Shown one piece after another: positions 6,909 through 11,161 of a DNA stretch of 11,161 nt. The notes beneath the pieces were generated by a model. It made no database searches. It was not told the DNA's origin and was given only the letters and a program-made list of their open reading frames with translations. Source of the stretch: Candidatus Eiseniibacteriota bacterium (GTDB taxonomy: Bacteria; Joyebacterota; Joyebacteria; Joyebacterales; Joyebacteraceae); NCBI GenBank assembly GCA_030639555.1, contig DAOWCM010000043.1:1-11161 (forward strand), written 5' to 3'. Position 1 is the stretch's first letter, and each line of letters begins with the position of its first letter. The translations under genes were made by a program, and so were the position numbers.

Positions 6909-6951
6909 CTCTTCAGCATCTGACTGCCAGACTAAGCTGCCGCATCAGCTG

Positions 6952-7488
6952 CTAAGGCGTGTACGGCATGAAACCGATCGGGATGAACTCGTAGTCCACA
7001 CCTGGTGTGACGGAGTGGGCAAACTGCGGCATCGGGCCCCCGTCCAGCGTGAAGCTGGTTCGGGCCGTATGCTTGAGCCACACGACCTTCGTCGGGTGCG
7101 GCATTCCGTCGGAGACACGCTCGAACTCGTGGTAGTGGACGTACCCGCGCGAGGCGTAGTCCTCAGCCTTGGACTCGGTCCACACGTCGATGATCCCGTG
7201 CACCTTGTACAGAAGCTCGCCGTCAGGGGCGTCGGAAGACCACCACTGTGGAGCACCGCCGGGACCGGTGTTCAGGTGCTTCCCTTCCACCTGCCCGGGG
7301 CCAGCCTGGACCCAGTAGTGTCCGGGGATATCAGTGGCGCCTCCGGGACCATCGGGGGCACCGGCCATGTAGTAATCCTCACCATCTACGTCGAATACGA
7401 TAGCGTGCTCGAACTTGGCGCTAACAGGCGCCGCGATTGCGACTGCGAAGAGCATCGTCAGAACGACGAGAAGATTCAACGCCCTCAT
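6952..7488 (-). CDS. Small secreted protein of unknown function
   Basis: The 178-residue product starts at the ATG at 7488, with GGGAGGG five bases upstream. An ATG nine codons earlier (and the longer frame beyond it) lacks a ribosome site and would bury the signal peptide. Residues 1-24 are a clean Sec signal (MRALNLLVVLTMLFAVAIAA, cut near VSA). The mature domain of about 154 residues has no Cys and is rich in aromatic and His residues: KFEHAIVFDVDGEDYYMAG, then HYWVQAGPGQVEGKH, QWWSSDAPDGELLYKVHG and GYVHYHEFE. It reads as one compact beta-rich domain. The conserved-looking Trp/His patches suggest ligand or metal binding, but that is inference. I cannot name a family. A strong hairpin follows the gene. 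It is divergent from the aminotransferase gene with 276 bases between. Confidence 0.88.
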   Translation of the reverse strand: MRALNLLVVLTMLFAVAIAAPVSAKFEHAIVFDVDGEDYYMAGAPDGPGGATDIPGHYWVQAGPGQVEGKHLNTGPGGAPQWWSSDAPDGELLYKVHGIIDVWTESKAEDYASRGYVHYHEFERVSDGMPHPTKVVWLKHTARTSFTLDGGPMPQFAHSVTPGVDYEFIPIGFMPYTP

Positions 7489-7521
7489 CCCAACCCTCCC
7501 TTTCTGTTCGTTCATCGCCAA

Positions 7522-7550
7522 TTGGCCCCATTCCGGAGTTCCAATAGGAT
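7522..7550 (+). promoter_or_regulatory. Possible distal promoter toward aminotransferase
   Basis: TTGGCC (7522-7527), 17 bases and TAGGAT (7545-7550) resemble the other promoters but lack the TGC extension and have a weaker -35. The leader to the ATG at 7765 would be about 205 bases. Confidence 0.25.
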
Positions 7551-7672
7551 CTGGTGCGGGGTCGGTCTGCTGCCAGCTGCAGCACGTTGGTTTGGATGCG
7601 GTGGACAGGGTCGGGTTTCGACGGGTGTCGTCCGAGGGCCGGCTCACATGAGCGGGTCTTCTCTCTTTCAAA

Positions 7673-7711
7673 GCTGCCCTTGACCTCAGGGCAGCCTTGC
7701 TCTCGTATGAT
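7673..7711 (+). promoter_or_regulatory. Promoter with operator-like palindrome before aminotransferase
   Basis: TTGACC (7680-7685) and TATGAT (7706-7711) form a promoter whose 20-base spacer is longer than ideal. The -35 sits inside a perfect 8-bp inverted repeat, GCTGCCCT (7673-7680) and AGGGCAGC (7688-7695). A repressor or activator bound there would control access to the -35. The same palindrome could instead be a hairpin. The transcript would start near 7718, about 47 bases before the ATG at 7765. Confidence 0.4.
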
Positions 7712-7764
7712 GTGGCCTGAGCTCATTGGGGAGCGATCCGCCTGACTGACGGCGAGGAGCGAGC

Positions 7765-8586
7765 ATGGCGAACCGTTCAATCGTGTCTGACAGAGTGGCG
7801 AGGATAGGGAAGTCGGCGATTCACGAGATGACGAGGCTGTCGAGGGACGTCGAGGACGTAGCGTTCCTGTCCTGGGCGAAGCCGACCTCCGGCACGCCCG
7901 AGCACATCAACGCCGGCGCCGTCGAGGCGATACGCGGGGGTCTCTGCGGGGGGTACTCCGGGAACGCCGGGCTTCCCGAGCTGGCGGGAGTGGCCCTCGA
8001 GTACAATCTCGCGGTCATCACGGACGAGGCGTACGAGTATTTCACGTTCGATGGGCATGAGCACTTCAGCATCGGGTCGATCCCTGAGATGCGGGGACGC
8101 GTTATCAGCTGCTACACGTTCACCAAGACCTACGCGATGACCGGGTGGAGGATCGGCTACCTCCACGCGGATGAGGAGTTGATCCCGCAGATCACCAAGG
8201 CACACATCCCCCTTGCGATCTGTGCGCCCGTGGTGTCACAGTACGCAGCCCTCGCTGCCCTCAAGGGTCCGCAGGAATGCGTTGCTGAGTTCAGGGAGCA
8301 CTATCGTTCAATGCGTGACCTGATGTGCGAGCGGCTGGATCAGCTTCCCCACGCGTTTCAGTACGCGAAACCGAGCGGTTCCTACCTGATGTTCCCACGA
8401 ATCCTCCTGGACGAAGGACGGGATTCAGCGGCGTTCTGTAAGAAGCTCCTCCGCGAGGCTCGGGTTTCCACCACGCCCGGATCTGCGTTCGGGCCGACAG
8501 GAGAAGGCCACCTCCGGCTCTCTTTCTGTGTGACCGAGGAGGAGATCGACAAGGCCTTCGACAGGATGGAGCAGCACTTCGGTTGA
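7765..8586 (+). CDS. Class I/II PLP aminotransferase with a large in-frame internal deletion
   Basis: The 273-residue frame belongs to fold-type I aminotransferases (AspC-like, usually about 380-400 residues). The ATG has GAGGAG five bases upstream. The N-terminal arm is normal (SDRVARIGKSAIHEM, TPEHI, YSGNAGLPEL at 64-73). It then jumps directly to LAGVALEYNLAVITDEAYE at 73-91. The family normally has about 110 residues here, holding the phosphate-binding loop, the aromatic residue stacking on PLP and the N-x-P-N-P-T-G segment. Kept residues are Asp87, Tyr90, the Schiff-base Lys121 in TFTKTYAMTGWRIGY, Arg129 and the carboxylate-binding Arg251 in LRLSF. Without the missing half of the PLP domain a normal fold is unlikely. 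The reading frame and start signals are intact, so this is either a very recent deletion or an assembly artefact. The substrate cannot be assigned. It converges with the reductase gene 55 bases downstream. Confidence 0.85.
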   Translation: MANRSIVSDRVARIGKSAIHEMTRLSRDVEDVAFLSWAKPTSGTPEHINAGAVEAIRGGLCGGYSGNAGLPELAGVALEYNLAVITDEAYEYFTFDGHEHFSIGSIPEMRGRVISCYTFTKTYAMTGWRIGYLHADEELIPQITKAHIPLAICAPVVSQYAALAALKGPQECVAEFREHYRSMRDLMCERLDQLPHAFQYAKPSGSYLMFPRILLDEGRDSAAFCKKLLREARVSTTPGSAFGPTGEGHLRLSFCVTEEEIDKAFDRMEQHFG

Positions 8587-8641
8587 CCTCGGGCTCCGGC
8601 GAGTACCCTCTGCACGTGGAGTCTCTCGCCTCCCGGTGCTC

Positions 8642-9862
8642 CTAGCCCCTCAGCCCCCGCTTCGTCCACCACCTCGCGATGGTGAGCTGCTTCCTGAGAA
8701 GCCAAACGGTCAGCGGGAGAAGCGGTCCCTCGAACTCGGCCGTGACGTCCCGGAGAAGGTCGGGGATGGGGAGGTGCTGCGGGCACTTCTCCAGACAGGC
8801 GCCGCAGTCCGTGCACAGCGACGCCCCGGACGGCGGTCCACCGAAGACCCCGCCCGTGAACATCGCGTAGTTTCTGTGGGCTTGCTTGTCCTTGAGGGCG
8901 TACTTGCTGTTGTACATCTGTAGACACGCGGGGATCGCCACTCCCGCGGGGCAGGGGAGGCAGTAGCGGCACCCCGTGCAGTCGGCCTTCATGAGACCGC
9001 GGTACGTCTCTGCCACCCGGCGCACAAGCTCCAGTTCCCGTCCCGTCAGCGAGTTCGGCAGCGCCTCGCCCGCGATGCGGATGTTCTCGTCGATGTGTTT
9101 CTCGTCGTTCATGCCGGAGAGGACGACCTGGAACTCGGGGCGATTCCATACCCAGCGGAAGGCCCACTCTGCCGGTGACCTGCACACTTCCGCCTCGTCC
9201 CAGATCGTCTTGACCTCGGCAGGCGCCTCGCGTCCCAGAAGGCCGCCCCTGAGCGACTCCATCGCTACGAGGCCGAGGCCCTTCGCGGCCGCGTACTCCA
9301 AGCCTTGGGTACCCGCCTGCAGTTTCTCGTCGAGGAAGTTGTACTGGATCTGGCAGAATCCCCAGTCTCCGGCGTCGACAATCTCCTTGAATACCGGCAG
9401 GTCTCCATGGAACGAGAACCCCGCGTGCACGATGCGGCCGTCGGCCTTCGCGCTCTCGAGGAACTCCCGCACGCCGAGGTCCCGCATCTTGACCCAGCTG
9501 CTTCCGTCCAGTGCGTGGACCAGGTAGTAGTCGATGCGGTCGGTCTGGAGCTTCTGGAGCTGCTCTCCGAGGATGCGGTCCATGTCCTCGCGCGTGTTCG
9601 TCTGCCAGGGTGGGAGCTTGGTGGCGAGCTTGACCCTCTCGCGGTAGCCCGAGGACAGCGCGCGGCCGACGAACGGTTCACTGGCCCCCATGTGGTACGG
9701 GACAGCCGTGTCGATGTAGTTCACTCCACGGTCGATGGCGTCGCGGAGCTGCCGCGTGGCGCGCTCTTCGTCGATGCGGCCCCCCCTCTGGGGGAGACGC
9801 ATGCAGCCGAACCCGAGGATCGAGAGCTCGTCACCGGTGCTGTCCATCCTGCGGTAGAGCAT
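8642..9862 (-). CDS. Aldo/keto reductase fused to a 2x[4Fe-4S] ferredoxin domain
   Basis: The 406-residue product starts at 9862 with GGAGGTGA six bases upstream. Residues 1-285 are an aldo/keto reductase TIM barrel beginning LGFGCMRLP. The catalytic tetrad is visible as Asp51, Tyr56, Lys82 and His116 (NYIDTAVPY, ATKLP, YYLVHA). Residues 290-372 add a ferredoxin-like module with Cys295/298/301/304 (CTGCRYCLPCP) and Cys350/353/356/360 (CTDCGACLEKCP), enough for two [4Fe-4S] clusters. There is no signal peptide, so it is cytoplasmic; the last 30 residues are hydrophobic and basic (LLPLTVWLLRKQ) and might touch the membrane. This architecture is a known aldo/keto reductase subgroup, widespread in anaerobes, that probably couples carbonyl/alcohol redox to ferredoxin. 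The substrate is unknown. It is transcribed alone from the promoter near 9978-10006. Confidence 0.93.
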   Translation of the reverse strand: MLYRRMDSTGDELSILGFGCMRLPQRGGRIDEERATRQLRDAIDRGVNYIDTAVPYHMGASEPFVGRALSSGYRERVKLATKLPPWQTNTREDMDRILGEQLQKLQTDRIDYYLVHALDGSSWVKMRDLGVREFLESAKADGRIVHAGFSFHGDLPVFKEIVDAGDWGFCQIQYNFLDEKLQAGTQGLEYAAAKGLGLVAMESLRGGLLGREAPAEVKTIWDEAEVCRSPAEWAFRWVWNRPEFQVVLSGMNDEKHIDENIRIAGEALPNSLTGRELELVRRVAETYRGLMKADCTGCRYCLPCPAGVAIPACLQMYNSKYALKDKQAHRNYAMFTGGVFGGPPSGASLCTDCGACLEKCPQHLPIPDLLRDVTAEFEGPLLPLTVWLLRKQLTIARWWTKRGLRG

Positions 9863-9934
9863 GGGGCGTCACCTCCGGGTCGGCTTCTCGCTGGCGGAGT
9901 CCGGGCAGACCTCCTGGCGGCAGAGTCTGAGGAG

Positions 9935-10006
9935 GTCTCAGACGCGCCGAGTCCACACGCAAGCCAGAGTGTCTCCCAGTATAGGCGACGCAGCAGGTCT
10001 CAGACA
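9935..10006 (-). promoter_or_regulatory. Reductase promoter flanked by a duplicated operator-like site
   Basis: On the minus strand a TATACT -10 (9978-9983) lies 17 bases from a poor -35 (TGTCTG, 10001-10006). The 11-mer AGGTCTCAGAC (plus strand) occurs exactly twice, at 9933-9943 and 9995-10005, 62 bases apart (about six helical turns). One copy covers the -35, the other lies in the leader near +30. Its core GTCTCAGAC is palindromic about one base. A further GTCTGAG at 9925-9931 makes the leader copy half of a 7-bp hairpin. Weak -35 plus overlapping site suggests a regulated promoter. Confidence 0.4.
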
Positions 10007-10042
10007 GGAAGAAGCCCGGCCCATGCGGACCGAGCTCCTTCC
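10007..10042 (-). terminator. Terminator of the secreted propeller-like gene
   Basis: A 13-bp stem (10007-10019 with 10030-10042) closes a 10-base loop. Its only two imperfect pairs become G-U wobbles when read as a minus-strand transcript, but A-C mismatches on the plus strand, so the structure favours the minus-strand RNA. A pyrimidine-rich tract (CTTCTTCC) makes up its 3' arm. It is 50 bases after the stop at 10093 and one base from the reductase -35. A second, imperfect 11-bp hairpin lies at 10057-10084. Confidence 0.5.
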
Positions 10043-10092
10043 GTCATTCCTTCTGTCAGTGCTGCCGGTGAGTCGGCTGCACTGCCTCCGTG

Positions 10093-10932
10093 CTACTGGT
10101 ACATCGCCTTGATGGAGCTCCAGGTCGCGTCCTCGACGGGGGTGGTCGAGTCCACGTCGTAGAACGTCACCATGTCCGGGTCGTACTGCTGCAGGACCGC
10201 GAGCACCATGCCCCACGATGCCGTGCCGGCCATCGTGCATCCGCCCTGAATGTCGTACTCGGGCAGGAAGGTGTGTACCCCCAGCGGGGTGCCGTCCATG
10301 TTGAACTGGAGGAGGTCACCAGTGTAGTCCGCCGTGGTCACCCACAGGCAGGCGTTCGCCCAGTCGTAGGCCATGCCGTAGCAGCCACCGATTACGTCGC
10401 CCGAGATCACCTCCCAGGCAGGTGTGCTGCCCCACACGCCGTCCCAGTGGCCGCGGTAGATGTACTCGCTGAACCCGCATGTGTAGAAGTAGTAGCCGTC
10501 GTACGCGAGAGCGCGGCACGGGGAGATCCCCGGTCCGTTGAAGTAGCCTGCGTAGCCGCCTGATGTGTCGAAGGCGTGGATCTCGGTGCTGTAGCTCCCG
10601 TACATGTAGGTGCCGTCGAAGCAGAGGTCGCGATGACCCCAGCCAGTCGCACCGGCGCCCTGTGAGAAGGTGAACATCAGGCTGCCCATGTCGTCGAAGA
10701 GGTAGAACTGGCAGGTCCCGGTCGTGTAGTCACCGGCGGCGACCCAGATGTAGTTCCCATCGAAACCGAGGCCGACGTTGTGTAGATCACCGAGATCCAG
10801 AGGGAACTCGTAGACGATGGCGAACGTGCCATCTGTCGCTGTCGGCGTGCTGCGGAATGTGAACTCGTTCGTTCCTGCGAAGCTCGCCGCGGCGAGCACG
10901 AATATGAACGCAACGCAAAGCGCTGTTCTCAT
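10093..10932 (-). CDS. Secreted beta-propeller-like protein of unknown function
   Basis: The 279-residue product starts at 10932 with AGGGAGAGG two bases from the ATG. Residues 1-19 are a Sec signal peptide (MRTALCVAFIFVLAAASFA). The mature part contains four to five loosely repeated units of about 40-50 residues built on a G-x-D-G-x-Y/W pattern: GLGFDGNYIWVAAGDY, DLCFDGTYMYGSYST, ALAYDGYYFYTCGFSEY, GMAYDWANACLWVTTADY. This is the signature of a secreted, YVTN/NHL-like beta-propeller; the blade number cannot be set by eye. The C-terminus PVEDATWSSIKAMYQ follows the last blade. A similar hydrophobic Trp-x-x-Ile-Lys tail often precedes a sorting domain in secreted proteins of FCB-type phyla (recollection, not checked), yet no such domain follows here. 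The role is probably ligand or partner binding at the cell surface. It is a single gene with a terminator behind it. Confidence 0.9.
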   Translation of the reverse strand: MRTALCVAFIFVLAAASFAGTNEFTFRSTPTATDGTFAIVYEFPLDLGDLHNVGLGFDGNYIWVAAGDYTTGTCQFYLFDDMGSLMFTFSQGAGATGWGHRDLCFDGTYMYGSYSTEIHAFDTSGGYAGYFNGPGISPCRALAYDGYYFYTCGFSEYIYRGHWDGVWGSTPAWEVISGDVIGGCYGMAYDWANACLWVTTADYTGDLLQFNMDGTPLGVHTFLPEYDIQGGCTMAGTASWGMVLAVLQQYDPDMVTFYDVDSTTPVEDATWSSIKAMYQ

Positions 10933-11161
10933 GACCTCTCCCTTGTTGACGCCTCAAGCCAGACAATGGTCTCCATCCTACAAAGACCTGTCGTTTGCAG
11001 CTGAGTTCATCGATCACCCCCTCCTTGAGCCTGCGGCTCGCGCGAACAGGCGAAACCACGGCGTCTTGACAAGTGCCCACGAACCAGTCCGCTGCCTGCT
11101 GGAAGCGGATAAGGAAATGACTGCGCGGGTGAAGCCGCGACTACGTGATCGCCTTGGTCGG
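10933..11161 (-). promoter_or_regulatory. Upstream region of the propeller-like gene
   Basis: A minus-strand TAGGAT at 10975-10980, 42 bases before the ATG at 10932, matches the -10 used elsewhere in the window, but no acceptable -35 lies 16-19 bases upstream. Just behind it is a 10-codon frame (MNSAANDRSL, 10978-11010) with a very strong AAGGAGG ribosome site. No further gene is supported up to the window edge. Confidence 0.3.

Larger units (their letters stand above)
6463..6951. other. Intergenic region with relic frame, repeat and hairpin
   Basis: This 489-base gap lies between the promoter of the decayed isomerase gene and the stop of the secreted protein at 6952. It contains the possible relic at 6550-6828, the 34-base repeat at 6844-6877 and the hairpin at 6875-6908. 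No intact gene is supported. The remaining open frames are Arg/Gly/Pro-rich shadows. Confidence 0.5.

Noticed and set aside
7489..7671. 61-residue N-terminal extension of the secreted protein at 6952
   Set aside because: It would bury a perfect signal peptide; the internal ATG at 7488 has GGGAGGG at the right distance.
8382..9185. Minus-strand open frame of 267 codons
   Set aside because: Crosses the convergent ends of two solid genes in the wrong frame; composition is shadow-like.
9305..10162. Plus-strand open frame of 285 codons
   Set aside because: Antisense to the aldo/keto reductase and spans its promoter; no start signals.
706..10954. Shared 10-mer GTTGACGCCT at 706-715 and 10945-10954
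   Set aside because: Only 10 bases, with no shared flanks or common position; expected by chance at this level.

Overview
The window looks like chromosomal DNA from a GC-rich, Gram-negative, uncultured-type bacterium. The mix of sulfatase-like proteins ending in TPRs, small secreted proteins starting MRAL/MRTAL, an aldo/keto reductase-ferredoxin fusion and a transaldolase/phosphoglucose-isomerase relic fits the Eisenbacteria/Latescibacteria side of the FCB group. This placement is inference from gene style, not from a marker gene. No tRNA, rRNA, CRISPR array, transposase or phage gene was seen.

Layout, left to right. (1) 1-549, minus: the N-terminal part of a secreted protein running off the left edge, with a sigma-70 type promoter far upstream (870-898). 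(2) 1178-3073, minus: a lipoprotein sulfatase-like hydrolase with C-terminal TPRs and its own close promoter. (3) 3542-5530, minus: a second sulfatase-like enzyme with five N-terminal membrane helices. (4) 5658 to about 6280, minus: a frameshifted, internally deleted remnant of the isomerase half of a transaldolase/glucose-6-phosphate isomerase fusion, with an intact-looking promoter upstream (6434-6462). (5) 6952-7488, minus: a small secreted protein. (6) 7765-8586, plus: a class I/II aminotransferase that lost about 110 residues in frame from its PLP domain. (7) 8642-9862, minus: an aldo/keto reductase with a C-terminal 2x[4Fe-4S] ferredoxin. (8) 10093-10932, minus: a secreted beta-propeller-like protein.

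Most genes appear to be transcribed singly: they are separated by 55 to over 600 bases and several have their own promoter-like or terminator-like sequences. Three promoters share a TTGAnn -35 and a TGC(T/G)AGGATC extended -10. The minus-strand genes ending at 1178 and 6952 are each followed by a strong hairpin with unrelated stem sequence, fused to the same 34-base element (31/34 identical). This is the least explained signal in the window.

No single pathway unites the genes. The left half is cell-envelope and secreted functions, while 5658-8586 shows gene decay: a fragmented central-carbon gene and an internally deleted aminotransferase lie 1.5 kb apart. I do not see a defence or mobile system.
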